Positions 1-6,990 of a DNA stretch of 8,080 bases are shown in pieces (the first letter of the stretch is position 1; each line of letters starts with the position of its first letter). The notes beneath the pieces were generated by a model. That model worked only from the letters and a program-made list of their open reading frames with translations, was not told the DNA's origin and ran no database searches. Where the stretch lies: assembly GCA_017999135.1 (NCBI GenBank), contig JAGOBT010000123.1, forward strand, positions 1-8,080, written 5' to 3'. This stretch comes from Burkholderiaceae bacterium (GTDB lineage: Bacteria; Pseudomonadota; Gammaproteobacteria; Burkholderiales; Burkholderiaceae_C). The position numbers were made by a program, and so were the translations under genes.

Positions 1-730
1 AGACCTGGGCCTGGTCCTGCAGCGACAGGTGGCCGCTCTGCACATCGTTCATGCCCCACCACGCGGCCAGGCTGGCCAGCACGATCAGGGGCAGCCAGAT
101 CAGCCCGGCGTTGGCCAGCCAGACGGCCTGCCCGGCCTGCCCGGCCTGGCCGGTCAGGTCGAACAGGTTCAGCGCGATGCCGGCCGGCACCAGCCACTGC
201 GCCAGGCCCACGCCCAGGTGCGCGAAGCCGGCGCCGATGCCCAGCGCCGTACCCTGCTCGTGCACCGGGAAGCAGGCGCTGATGTGCGCCACGCCGCTGG
301 CGAAGTTGGCGCCGCCCAGGCCGCACAGCAGCGACAGCAGCACCATGGTCTCGTATGGGGTGTTGGGGTCCTGCACCGCCCAGGCAATGCCGCCGGCCGG
401 CAGCAGCAGGCTGGCGGTGGACAGCACCGTCCAGCGCCGCCCGCCCACCCAGGGCAGGGCCAGGCCGTAGAAGATGCGCAGCGTGGCGCCGCACAGGGCC
501 GGCAGCGCGCTGAGCCAGAACAGCTGGTTGGTGCTGTAGCGGAAACCGGCCGCCGGCAGGTGAACGACCAGCACCGACCAAAGCATCCAGACGGCGAAGG
601 ACAGCGCCATCGCCGGGATCACGAAGACCAGGTTGCGCAGCGCCACCGCCCGCCCGTGGCGCGACCAGAAATCCGGGTCTTCCGGATTCCAGGCGGGCTG
701 GGCGCGCAGGGTCTGGGTCACGGTCGACAT
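1..730 (-). CDS. NarK2-like nitrate/nitrite transporter, third tandem copy, partial (C-terminus beyond left edge)
   Basis: This is the N-terminal 243 residues of a major facilitator superfamily inner-membrane protein of the nitrate/nitrite porter family. The frame stays open to base 1, so roughly the second half lies outside the window. It opens with an acidic NPEDPDFW element like the HPEDEQFW of the neighbouring NarK2. Arg85 in the segment GATLRI matches the TM2 substrate-binding arginine of NarK. The nitrate-signature region at about 137-155 reads GLGGANFASGVAHI, and the visible part ends just after WWGMND (about 224-229), which aligns with WWGMNN of the neighbour. A GQAGQAGQA stretch (about 195-203) replaces the longer loop of the neighbour. 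The start at 730 is chosen because family N-termini begin about here. An in-frame ATG at 814 would add 28 residues, and neither start has a clear Shine-Dalgarno. Family membership is secure. Whether it moves nitrate in, nitrite out, or exchanges them is not determinable. Confidence 0.88.
   Translation of the reverse strand, partial: MSTVTQTLRAQPAWNPEDPDFWSRHGRAVALRNLVFVIPAMALSFAVWMLWSVLVVHLPAAGFRYSTNQLFWLSALPALCGATLRIFYGLALPWVGGRRWTVLSTASLLLPAGGIAWAVQDPNTPYETMVLLSLLCGLGGANFASGVAHISACFPVHEQGTALGIGAGFAHLGVGLAQWLVPAGIALNLFDLTGQAGQAGQAVWLANAGLIWLPLIVLASLAAWWGMNDVQSGHLSLQDQAQV
125..151. repeat. Three 9-bp tandem units inside the third narK gene
   Basis: Two identical GGCCTGCCC units are followed by one GGCCTGGCC unit. 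On the minus strand they encode the repeated Gly-Gln-Ala triplets in the loop before TM6 of the third NarK copy. The adjacent NarK2 has a longer, non-repetitive loop at the equivalent place. The repeat is in frame and probably harmless. It could vary in copy number by slippage. Confidence 0.7.
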
Positions 731-829
731 GCTCAGCGGATGGCCTGCGGTCGACCATCCATCGGCGGTCAGGGCGTGCGGCTGCGAAATGACGAGGACG
801 GCAGGGGGTGGCATCGTTCGAAAGGACTA

Positions 830-862
830 GGCCTCGGGCAGCGTCAGACGCCGCCCGAGGCC
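830..862 (-). terminator. Intercistronic GC-rich hairpin between narK2 and the third narK gene
   Basis: A perfect 10-bp inverted repeat (GGCCTCGGGC at 830-839, GCCCGAGGCC at 853-862) encloses a 13-nt loop that can itself pair GCG with CGC. It starts 12 bp past the narK2 stop codon on the minus strand. The bases that follow in the direction of transcription (TAGTCCTTT) contain only a short T run, so intrinsic termination would be weak. It may be a partial terminator or an mRNA-stabilising stem that lowers expression of the third narK gene relative to the first two. The rest of the 144-bp gap (731-874) shows no clear promoter. Confidence 0.55.
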
Positions 863-874
863 CTGCGCACTCCG

Positions 875-2509
875 TCAGGGGTTGTGGATCTCGGCGCCGC
901 GGCGCAGATAGAACCACCAGTTCAGGATCAGGCACAGGCCGTAGAAGACTGCGAAGCCGTACATCGCGTACTGCGGCGTGCCGGCCTTGATCTGGGCGCC
1001 GATGACGACCGGCGCGATGAAGGCGCCGTAACCCGCCACCGCCGAAGTCCAGCCCAGCACCGGGCCGGCCTGCTGGCGGTCGAAAACCACGCCGATGGTG
1101 CGGAAGGTGCTGCCGTTGCCGATGCCGCTGGCGAAGAACAGCAGCAGGATCAGTCCGAGGAAGAGCGGGAAGTACTGCTCGGGCGTGGCCGAGTTGTAAG
1201 CCAGGCTCAGCACGTAGCCGGTCGCCCCCGAGGCCACGACCAGCACCGCCGAGATGATCTGCGTGACCAGCGAGCCGCCCCATTTGTCGGCGATCCAGCC
1301 GCCCAACGGACGCACGGCGGCGCCGATGAAGGGGCCCAGCCAGGCGTAGGTGAAGGCCGAAGGCGCGTTGGGGTTCTTCAGCGTGTGCTGCATCACCCCA
1401 GCGGCATCCGGCACATGGCTGACGCCGAAGATCACCGCGATGGCCAGCGGCAGCGCCATCGAGAAACCGATGAAGGAGCCGAAGGTGACGATGTAGAGCG
1501 CCGTCATCGACCAGGTGTGCTTGTTGTGGAAGATCGCGAACTGCTTGGCGATGTTTTCCTTCATCGGCCCGAAGGCCGCCAGCTTCATGATCAAGAGCGC
1601 GCAGCAGATGTCCAGCGGTACTGCCACCCACATGCTGATCAGGCCCAAGCCGGTGGGTGCCGGCAGGTAGATGTAGAGGATGGCGATCGAGGGGATGAAG
1701 GCCAGGGTGTAGAGGTAGGTGATCTTGGCGAAGGCCTTGATCGGGTGGCCGGCGGTGGGCGAGACGCCGGTCAGGTTGTTCATGCCCCACCAACAGGCGA
1801 TGGACAGCGGCACCAGCGAGATCACCCAGGCAAAACCGGCGTTCTGCACCCAGGCCGGCGTGCCCGCAGCGATCTTGCCGAAAATCCAGCCGCTGTCCTT
1901 CAGGAGCGTCATGGGCTCACCGCCCAGCGCGCCGAGCAGGGGCATGGTCATCACCAGCGGGATGACGATCTGCATGGTCGTCACGCCGAAGTTGCCCAGG
2001 CCGCCGTTCAGGCCCAGCGCCGTGCCCTGCAGGCGCTTGGGGAAGAAGGTGCTGATGTTGGACATCGAGCTGGCGAAGTTGCCGCCGCCCACGCCCGACC
2101 ACAGCGCCATCAGCTGGAACACCCACAGCGGCCAATCCGGGTGCTGCAGCGCGATGCCGGTGCCCAGCGCCGGCGCCAGCAGCATGGCGGTGGTCAGGAA
2201 GATGGTGTTGCGACCGCCGGCCAGGCGCACCAGGAAGGAGGCCGGGATGCGCATGGTGGCGCCCGAGATGCCGGCGATGGCGGTCAGCGTGAACAGCTCG
2301 GCCTGGCTGAAGGGGAAGCCCAGGTTGAGCATCTGCACGCTGATGATGCCCCACATGCCCCAGACCGCGAAGCCGCACAGCAGCGCCGGGATCGAGAGCC
2401 AGAGGTTGCGGTAGGCGATCTTCTTGCCGCTGCTCTCCCAGAACTGTTCGTCCTCGGGGTGCCATTCGGCGATGTCGGCGCCGCTGGCGGCCTTGCCTGT
2501 TGGGTTCAT
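875..2509 (-). CDS. narK2: NarK2-type nitrate/nitrite antiporter
   Basis: This is a complete 544-residue, 12-helix major facilitator superfamily protein of the inner membrane, probably exchanging nitrate for nitrite during nitrate respiration. The N-terminus carries the HPEDEQFW element (17-24) typical of NarK. Arg87 in GATMRIPASF (TM2) and Arg400 in AAVRPLGGWIADKWGG (TM8) correspond to the two arginines that bind the anion in E. coli NarK. The two nitrate-signature segments are GVGGGNFASSMSNI (139-152) and SGIGNGSTFRTIG (461-473). It is longer than E. coli NarK (463 residues), partly because of extended loops at about 195-222 and 362-386. The ATG at 2509 has only a weak ribosome-binding sequence (CTGGA). 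The gene lies 19 bp after narK1 and is almost certainly co-transcribed with it. The 1-2 numbering follows the usual narK1-narK2 naming of denitrifiers. The exact transport mode is inferred from the family. Confidence 0.93.
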   Translation of the reverse strand: MNPTGKAASGADIAEWHPEDEQFWESSGKKIAYRNLWLSIPALLCGFAVWGMWGIISVQMLNLGFPFSQAELFTLTAIAGISGATMRIPASFLVRLAGGRNTIFLTTAMLLAPALGTGIALQHPDWPLWVFQLMALWSGVGGGNFASSMSNISTFFPKRLQGTALGLNGGLGNFGVTTMQIVIPLVMTMPLLGALGGEPMTLLKDSGWIFGKIAAGTPAWVQNAGFAWVISLVPLSIACWWGMNNLTGVSPTAGHPIKAFAKITYLYTLAFIPSIAILYIYLPAPTGLGLISMWVAVPLDICCALLIMKLAAFGPMKENIAKQFAIFHNKHTWSMTALYIVTFGSFIGFSMALPLAIAVIFGVSHVPDAAGVMQHTLKNPNAPSAFTYAWLGPFIGAAVRPLGGWIADKWGGSLVTQIISAVLVVASGATGYVLSLAYNSATPEQYFPLFLGLILLLFFASGIGNGSTFRTIGVVFDRQQAGPVLGWTSAVAGYGAFIAPVVIGAQIKAGTPQYAMYGFAVFYGLCLILNWWFYLRRGAEIHNP

Positions 2510-2528
2510 GGTGTTTTCCAGGGGTTGA

Positions 2529-3794
2529 TCAGCCGGCGAGGTGGAACTGGGGCGAGTTGCGGCCCATCAGCTCGGTGTCGCGCACTTCGGTCCAGTACAT
2601 CCAGATGAGCGACACCCAGACCACGCCGTACATCAGCATGAAGGCGCTGGAGCGGATGCCGGTCAGGTCGAGCAGGGCGCCGAACAGGATCGGCAGCACG
2701 AAGCCGCCCAGGCCGCCGGCCAGGCCGACGATGCCGCTGATGGCGCCGATGTTGCCGGGGTAGTCGTCGCTGATGTACTTGAAGACCGAGGCCTTGCCGA
2801 AGGCCCAGGCCACGCCCAGCACGCCCATGATGGCGGTGAAGACGTAGACGTTGAGGCCGATGTGGAAGGTCTGCGGGCCGTTGATGGTCTGCACGGTGAA
2901 GTCGGTCTGCGGGTAGCTGAGCAGGAACAGGCAGATCCAGCTCACCCACATCACCCACCAGGTGACCTTGTGGGCGCCGTACTTGTCGGAGAGCACGCCG
3001 CCGATGGCGCGCAGCACGCCACCGGGCAGGCTGAAGCAGGCCGCCAGCAGGGCCGCCACGCGGATGTCGAGGCCGAACTCGCCGACGTAGTACTGCACCA
3101 TCCAGAGCGCCAGCGCCACGTAGCCGCCGAACACGATGCTGTAGTACTGGCAGTACTTCAGCACCTTGGGGTCCTTGAGCGCCTTGAGCTGGTCGCGGAA
3201 CTTCACGTTGCTGGACACCAGGTGCTTGGGGTCGCTGTAGCTGAAGAACCAGAACAGCAGCACGGTGCCGGCCATCACGGCCGCATAGACCTGCGGCACC
3301 ATGGCCCAGCCGAAGCCCACCAGCAGCGCCGGGGCGACGAATTTGTTGACCGCCGAGCCCGAGTTGCCGGCGCCGTAGACGCCCATCGCCATGCCCTGAC
3401 GCTGCTTCGGGAACCAGCGCGCCACATAGGGCGTGCCGACCGAGAAGGCACCGCCGGCCAGACCGACGAACAGGCCGATGGTGAGGAAGTGCCAGTACTC
3501 GGTGGCGTAGGCCATCAGCCAGATGGCCGGCACCGTGGCGGCCATCAGCAGCGCCATGACGATGCGGCCGCCGTAGCGGTCGGTCCAGATGCCCAGCGGC
3601 ACCCGCACCAGCGAGCCGGTCAGCACCGGCATGGCCGTGAGCAGGCCGAATTGGGTGGCGTTGAGGCCAAGCTGCTTCTTGATCGGGATGCCGATGACGC
3701 CGAACATCATCCAGACCATGAAGCAGACGGTGAAGGCCAGGGTGCTGACGATCAGCACCGACCAGGCCTTGCGGTCAGCGGTGGGGGCGGACAT
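2529..3794 (-). CDS. narK1: NarK1-type nitrate transporter (probable nitrate/proton symporter)
   Basis: This is a 421-residue, 12-helix major facilitator superfamily protein of the NarK1/NasA branch, which is thought to import nitrate with protons. Arg64 in GSLVRVPLGIW (TM2) and Arg262 in GGVLRAIGGVLSDKYG (TM8) are the expected substrate arginines. The MFS motif A is WTDRYGGR (70-77). Nitrate-signature segments are GLAGGAFSVGTPYV (111-124) and GVAWAFGKASVFKY (327-340). It lacks the HPEDExFW N-terminal element of the other two copies, which separates the subfamilies. The frame is open back to an ATG at 3824, but the start at 3794 is preferred because GAGGAG lies 6 nt upstream of it and the protein then begins as family members do. 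It is first in the leftward narK series, and its promoter should lie in the divergent region shared with the TetR gene. No convincing FNR box is visible there. Confidence 0.93.
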   Translation of the reverse strand: MSAPTADRKAWSVLIVSTLAFTVCFMVWMMFGVIGIPIKKQLGLNATQFGLLTAMPVLTGSLVRVPLGIWTDRYGGRIVMALLMAATVPAIWLMAYATEYWHFLTIGLFVGLAGGAFSVGTPYVARWFPKQRQGMAMGVYGAGNSGSAVNKFVAPALLVGFGWAMVPQVYAAVMAGTVLLFWFFSYSDPKHLVSSNVKFRDQLKALKDPKVLKYCQYYSIVFGGYVALALWMVQYYVGEFGLDIRVAALLAACFSLPGGVLRAIGGVLSDKYGAHKVTWWVMWVSWICLFLLSYPQTDFTVQTINGPQTFHIGLNVYVFTAIMGVLGVAWAFGKASVFKYISDDYPGNIGAISGIVGLAGGLGGFVLPILFGALLDLTGIRSSAFMLMYGVVWVSLIWMYWTEVRDTELMGRNSPQFHLAG

Positions 3795-3963
3795 GCATTG
3801 CTCCTCAGGGTTACTGCGGAGCACTGTGGCCTGCGGCGGACCTGCCGCCCATTCACCGGAACGTCAGGCGCTTGGCGGCCGCTCGGAGGACGGCCCCTGC
3901 GGGCGGCCTCGTCCGAAAGAACTATGCGCCCCGGGCGCCGCACGCATTGGCACCGCCAGCCCC

Positions 3964-3993
3964 TTGACGGCGTCACCGTCGCCCGACTAAGCT
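3964..3993 (+). promoter_or_regulatory. Candidate sigma-70 promoter of the TetR/exporter operon
   Basis: TTGACG at 3964-3969 matches five of six bases of the -35 consensus. TAAGCT at 3988-3993, 18 bp downstream, is a poor -10 (three of six). TAATAA at 3996-4001 is more AT-rich but is spaced too far away. The location, about 40-65 bp before the tetR start and overlapping the edge of the inverted repeat, is sensible for a self-repressed TetR gene. The -10 match is weak, so this is tentative. Confidence 0.3.
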
Positions 3994-4007
3994 AGTAATA
4001 ACTTACT
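3994..4007. promoter_or_regulatory. Candidate TetR operator (inverted repeat)
   Basis: AGTAA-TAAC-TTACT is a perfect 5-bp inverted repeat with a 4-bp spacer, 23 bp before the tetR start codon. A second, imperfect dyad overlaps it (CTTACTCACAAATAAG at 4002-4017), giving three related AGTAA/AATAAG half-sites in a row. AT-rich dyads just upstream of a TetR-family gene are usually the binding site of its own product, so autoregulation of the operon is likely. Direct evidence is limited to the symmetry and position. Confidence 0.42.
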
Positions 4008-4019
4008 CACAAATAAGAG
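4004..4019. promoter_or_regulatory. Possible NarL 7-2-7 site
   Basis: TACTCAC-AA-ATAAGAG resembles two inverted NarL heptamers (TACYYMT, spacer of two, AKRRGTA). The first heptamer matches six of seven positions and the second five of seven. It lies 11-27 bp before the tetR start and overlaps the candidate TetR operator. A NarL homologue is encoded in the same window, which makes the match worth recording. A match of this quality can occur by chance in AT-rich DNA. Confidence 0.22.
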
Positions 4020-4030
4020 CGGCCGCCATC

Positions 4031-4639
4031 ATGACCCGAGGACACCTGCCTGCCGAAGAGCGCCGCGCCGCCACCGTGGATGCGGTGATCGCGCTGGCCG
4101 CCCGCCACGACCCGGGGGAGATCTCCACCACCGCGATCGCCCAGCACATGGGCCTGACCCAGGGCGCGCTGTTCCGCCATTTCGCGACCAAGGACGCCAT
4201 CCTCGAGGCCGTCATGGTGCGCGTGTCCGAGCAGTTGCTGGCCCGGCTCGACGCGGCGGGCGAGGCGGCGCCAGATCACGCGGCCGCGCTGCAGGCCATG
4301 TTCCTGGCCCACACCGGCTTCGTGGCCGAGCACCCCGGCGTGCCGCGCCTGCTGTTCGGCGAACTGCAGCGCGCCGGCTCCACGGCGCCCAAGCGGGTCG
4401 CCGCCGCCCTGCTGGCCCAGTACGCCGAGCGGCTGCGCCGGCAGCTCGAACAAGGGCGCCAGCAGCGTGAGTTCGACCCCGAGCTCGACGTGGCCGCCGC
4501 CGCCACGCTCTTCATCGGCAGCGTGCAGGGGCTGGTGATGCAGGCGCTGATCGCCGGCGACGTGCAGCGCATCCGCGACGACGCGCCGCGCGTGCTGGCG
4601 ATCTACCTGCGCGGCATCCGCGCCCGGACCGCGTCATGA
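4031..4639 (+). CDS. TetR/AcrR-family transcriptional repressor
   Basis: This is a 202-residue one-component regulator. Residues about 8-55 form the TetR DNA-binding domain. The helix-turn-helix is at about 30-50, with the typical ISTTAIAQHMGLTQGALFRH followed by the family hallmark FATKDAILEAV. The remaining helical C-terminal domain (about 60-200) would bind an unknown ligand and dimerise. The ATG at 4031 gives a normal family N-terminus, although only a weak AAGAG lies upstream. Its stop codon overlaps the start of the adaptor gene by 4 bp (ATGA), so it is the first gene of the exporter operon and most probably represses that operon through the inverted repeat just upstream. The inducer is unknown and may be the exported compound or a related molecule. 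Confidence 0.9.
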   Translation: MTRGHLPAEERRAATVDAVIALAARHDPGEISTTAIAQHMGLTQGALFRHFATKDAILEAVMVRVSEQLLARLDAAGEAAPDHAAALQAMFLAHTGFVAEHPGVPRLLFGELQRAGSTAPKRVAAALLAQYAERLRRQLEQGRQQREFDPELDVAAAATLFIGSVQGLVMQALIAGDVQRIRDDAPRVLAIYLRGIRARTAS

Positions 4640-5787
4640 AGCGCCTCACCCTCAGCCGCAGCAGCTGGGCCATCGCGGCCGTGCTGGTTCCGCTGGCACT
4701 GCTGCTGGCCTATGTGGCACTGCGCTCCGGCCCCTTGGCGCCGGTGGCGGTGACGCTGACACGGGTCGAGCAGCGCGCGCTGCAACCGGCGCTGTTCGGC
4801 GTCGGCAGCGTCGAGGCGCGCCGTGTGCACCGCATCGGGCCGACGGCGCCCGGCCGCCTGCTGCGCCTGACGGTCGAGGTCGGCGACGCGGTGCGCGCCG
4901 GCCAGTTGCTCGGCGAGATGGACCCGGTCGATGCCGAGGACCGGCTGCGTTCACAGCAGGCCCAGGTGCAGCGCAGCACGGCGCTGCTGGCCGAGGCTTC
5001 GGCGCGAATGGCGCACGCCCAGGCGCAGGCACGCCGCTACGAGCAGCTGTTCGCCGAGCGCGTGGTCACCGAGGAGTTGCTGGCGGCGCGCCGCCAGGAC
5101 CTGCAGCTGAGCCGTGCGGCGCGTGACGCCGTGCAGGAGGAGCAGGCCCGCGCGCTCTCCGACCTGCAGGCTCTGCGCGCACAGCGCGGCAGCCTGCGCC
5201 TGATCGCACCGATCGACGGCATCGTCAGCGCGCGCGAGGCCGAACCCGGCACGACGCTGGTGGCCGGTCAGGCGGTCGTCGAACTGGTCGATCCGGCCTC
5301 CCTGTGGGTCAACACCCGCTTCGACCAGGTCAGCGCCGGCGGCCTGGCCGCCGCGCAGCCGGCCCAGGTGGCCCTGCGTTCGCGGCGCGGCGAGTTGCTG
5401 GCCGGCCATGTGCTGCGCACCGAACTGCGCGCCGACGCGGTGACCGAGGAATTGCTGGCCAAGGTGGCCTTCGACGCCATCCCGCGGCCCCTGCCGCCGA
5501 TCGGCGAGCGCGCCGAGGTCACGGTGCGCCTGCCGGCCCTGCCGGCCGGCCCGAGCCTGCCCAACGCGGCGCTGCAGCGCCAGGGCCAGCAGATCGGCGT
5601 CTGGGTGGTGGAGGCCGAGCGCCTGCGCTTCGTGCCCCTGCGGCTTGGCCGCAGCGACCTGGACGGCCAGGTGCAGGTGCTCGAAGGCCTGCGCGCCGGC
5701 GACAGCGTCGTGCTGCACAGCGAAAAGGCCTTGAGCGCCAGCACCCGCGTCAAAGTGCTGACGCGCATCCCGGGCGTGGCGCCGTGA
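4636..5787 (+). CDS. HlyD/MacA-type periplasmic adaptor (membrane fusion protein) of an ABC exporter
   Basis: This is a 383-residue adaptor anchored by one N-terminal transmembrane helix (about 11-29), with the rest in the periplasm. The first half of the lipoyl-like domain is at about 66-97 (PGRLLRLTVEVGDAVRAGQL). A long Ala/Gln/Arg-rich coiled-coil hairpin follows at about 99-188, and the second lipoyl half at about 189-219 (IAPIDGIVSAREAEPGTTL). A beta-barrel (about 220-300) and a membrane-proximal domain (about 305-375) complete the order expected for the family. It would link the permease to an outer-membrane channel; no TolC-like gene is in the window. There is no lipobox, so it is anchored by the helix and not as a lipoprotein. 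It overlaps tetR by 4 bp and the permease gene by 4 bp, which suggests translational coupling. The family is clear and the substrate is unknown. Confidence 0.9.
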   Translation: MKRLTLSRSSWAIAAVLVPLALLLAYVALRSGPLAPVAVTLTRVEQRALQPALFGVGSVEARRVHRIGPTAPGRLLRLTVEVGDAVRAGQLLGEMDPVDAEDRLRSQQAQVQRSTALLAEASARMAHAQAQARRYEQLFAERVVTEELLAARRQDLQLSRAARDAVQEEQARALSDLQALRAQRGSLRLIAPIDGIVSAREAEPGTTLVAGQAVVELVDPASLWVNTRFDQVSAGGLAAAQPAQVALRSRRGELLAGHVLRTELRADAVTEELLAKVAFDAIPRPLPPIGERAEVTVRLPALPAGPSLPNAALQRQGQQIGVWVVEAERLRFVPLRLGRSDLDGQVQVLEGLRAGDSVVLHSEKALSASTRVKVLTRIPGVAP

Positions 5788-6989
5788 TCAGCCTGGCCGG
5801 ACGCGACATTGCGCACGCCTGGGGAAAGTTCGTCTTCACCGGCCTGGGCCTGGGCCTGCTGCTGGGCGTGACCCTGGTGATGGCCGGGGTCTACCGCGGC
5901 ATGGTCGACGACGGCAAAGCCCTGCTCGACAACAGCGGCGCCGACCTCTGGGTGGTGCAGCGCGACACGCTGGGGCCCTACGCCGAGCCTTCCAGCATCC
6001 CGGACGACGCCGAACGCGCGCTGCGCACGCTGCCGGGCGTGGCCGATGCCGCCAACGTCACCTACCTGACCATGCAGGTGCGTCACGGCGGGCGCGACGT
6101 GCGCGCCATGGTGGTGGGCATCGTGCCCGGCGAGGCCTGGGGCGCACCGGGCTGGCCGCCGGCGCTGGTGGCCGGACGCCGCCTGACCCGCGGCCATTAC
6201 GAGGCGATGGCCGACATCGCCTCCGGGCTGCGCCTGGGCGACAGCCTGCAGATCCGCCGCAATCGCTACCAGGTGGTGGGACTGACGCGCCGCATGGTCT
6301 CCTCCGGCGGCGACCCGATGGTCTTCATCCCGCTCAAGGACGCGCAGGAGGCGCAGTTCCTGAAGGACAACGACGCCATCGTGCAGAGCCGCGCCCGCAG
6401 CGCCGCCAACCCGGCCTTCAACCGGCCCGGCGTGCCGGGGCTGCTGGGTGCGGTGCAGGCCTCGCAGACCACGGCCAACGCGGTCAACGCGGTGCTGGTG
6501 CGCCTGCGCCCCGGTGCCGACCCCGACGCGGTAGCGCAATCGGTGCGCCGCTGGCAGCGGCTCACCGTCTACACGCGCGCCGAGATGGAGGGCATCCTGA
6601 TCGGCAAGCTGATCGCCACCTCGGCGCGCCAGATCGGCCTTTTTCTGATGATCCTGGCGATCGTCAGCGCCGCCATCGTCGCCTTCATCATCTACACGCT
6701 GACGATGGACAAGATCCGCGAGATCGCGGTGCTCAAGCTGATCGGCACGCGCAACCGCACCATCGCCTGGATGATCCTGCAGCAGGCGCTGGCGCTCGGC
6801 TTGATCGGCTTCGCGGTCGGCAAGATCAGCGCCACCTTCGCGGCGCCCGCCTTCCCCAAATACGTGCTGCTGCTGCCGCAGGACTCGCTGCTCGGTCTCC
6901 TCATCGTGCTGGCGATCTGCGCGCTCTCCAGCGTCATCGCCATCCGCATGGCGCTGCGCGTCGACCCGGCCGAAGCCATAGGAGGTTGA
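5784..6989 (+). CDS. MacB/FtsX-family ABC exporter permease (DevC-like)
   Basis: This is a 401-residue inner-membrane permease with the four-helix MacB/DevC layout. TM1 is at about 17-35, a large periplasmic MacB-type domain at about 40-270, and three C-terminal helices at about 282-306, 328-350 and 368-388 within an FtsX domain. The cytoplasmic segment after TM2, MDKIREIAVLKLIGTRNRTI (308-327), is the conserved coupling motif that contacts the ATPase. The end LRVDPAEAIGG is typical of the family. The start is GTG at 5784, in a GTGA overlap with the adaptor stop. The frame is open further upstream, but that part reads through the adaptor gene in another frame and does not resemble a permease. 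Unlike MacB, the ATPase is a separate protein, as in DevBCA-type systems. Mechanotransmission-type export of a periplasmic or membrane substrate is inferred from the family. Confidence 0.9.
   Translation: MISLAGRDIAHAWGKFVFTGLGLGLLLGVTLVMAGVYRGMVDDGKALLDNSGADLWVVQRDTLGPYAEPSSIPDDAERALRTLPGVADAANVTYLTMQVRHGGRDVRAMVVGIVPGEAWGAPGWPPALVAGRRLTRGHYEAMADIASGLRLGDSLQIRRNRYQVVGLTRRMVSSGGDPMVFIPLKDAQEAQFLKDNDAIVQSRARSAANPAFNRPGVPGLLGAVQASQTTANAVNAVLVRLRPGADPDAVAQSVRRWQRLTVYTRAEMEGILIGKLIATSARQIGLFLMILAIVSAAIVAFIIYTLTMDKIREIAVLKLIGTRNRTIAWMILQQALALGLIGFAVGKISATFAAPAFPKYVLLLPQDSLLGLLIVLAICALSSVIAIRMALRVDPAEAIGG
6980..6985 (+). promoter_or_regulatory. Shine-Dalgarno that fixes the GTG start of the ATPase gene
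   Basis: AGGAGG lies 5 nt before the GTG at 6991 and inside the last codons of the permease gene. It is the strongest ribosome-binding sequence in the window. It supports the GTG start over an ATG two bases earlier, which is in a different frame. Confidence 0.8.
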
Positions 6990-6990
6990 T

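Larger units (their letters stand above)
3795..4030. promoter_or_regulatory. Divergent intergenic region between narK1 and the TetR operon
   Basis: This 236-bp gap separates two divergently read transcription units and is the only long non-coding stretch in the window. Bases 3795-3950 are GC-rich with overlapping short dyads, for example GCCC/GGGC around 3894-3904, which would fall in the narK1 leader. The last 35 bases before tetR are abruptly AT-rich and hold the candidate promoter and operator sites listed separately. A Shine-Dalgarno for narK1 (GAGGAG on the minus strand) lies at 3801-3806. I found no TTGAT-N4-ATCAA FNR/Anr site and no clear -10/-35 pair directed toward narK1. Confidence 0.6.

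Noticed and set aside
29..2608. 859-codon open frame on the plus strand
   Set aside because: It lies antisense to two or more narK genes with clear family motifs. Its product is rich in Arg, Gln, His, Gly and Ala without any domain, which is the usual antisense artefact of GC-rich genes.
3947..3965. TTGGCACC as a sigma-54 -24 element
   Set aside because: There is no GC at the -12 position with the required spacing, so the promoter would lack an essential element.
3752..3976. 74-codon minus-strand frame upstream of narK1 as a leader peptide
   Set aside because: It runs into the narK1 coding region in another frame and has Arg/Pro-rich composition and no Shine-Dalgarno. A chance open frame is more likely.
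3964..3977. TTGACGGCGTCACC as an FNR/Anr box
   Set aside because: The left half fits, but the right half does not match ATCAA at the required spacing. The local symmetry TGACG-G-CGTCA has a different spacing.
2541..3995. 484-codon open frame on the plus strand
   Set aside because: It is antisense to narK1, with His/Gln/Arg/Ala-rich composition and no recognisable domain.
5304..5783. 160-codon upstream extension of the permease frame
   Set aside because: It overlaps the adaptor gene in another frame, and its Arg/Ala/Gly/Pro-rich translation does not look like a permease. The GTG at 5784 gives the normal family start.
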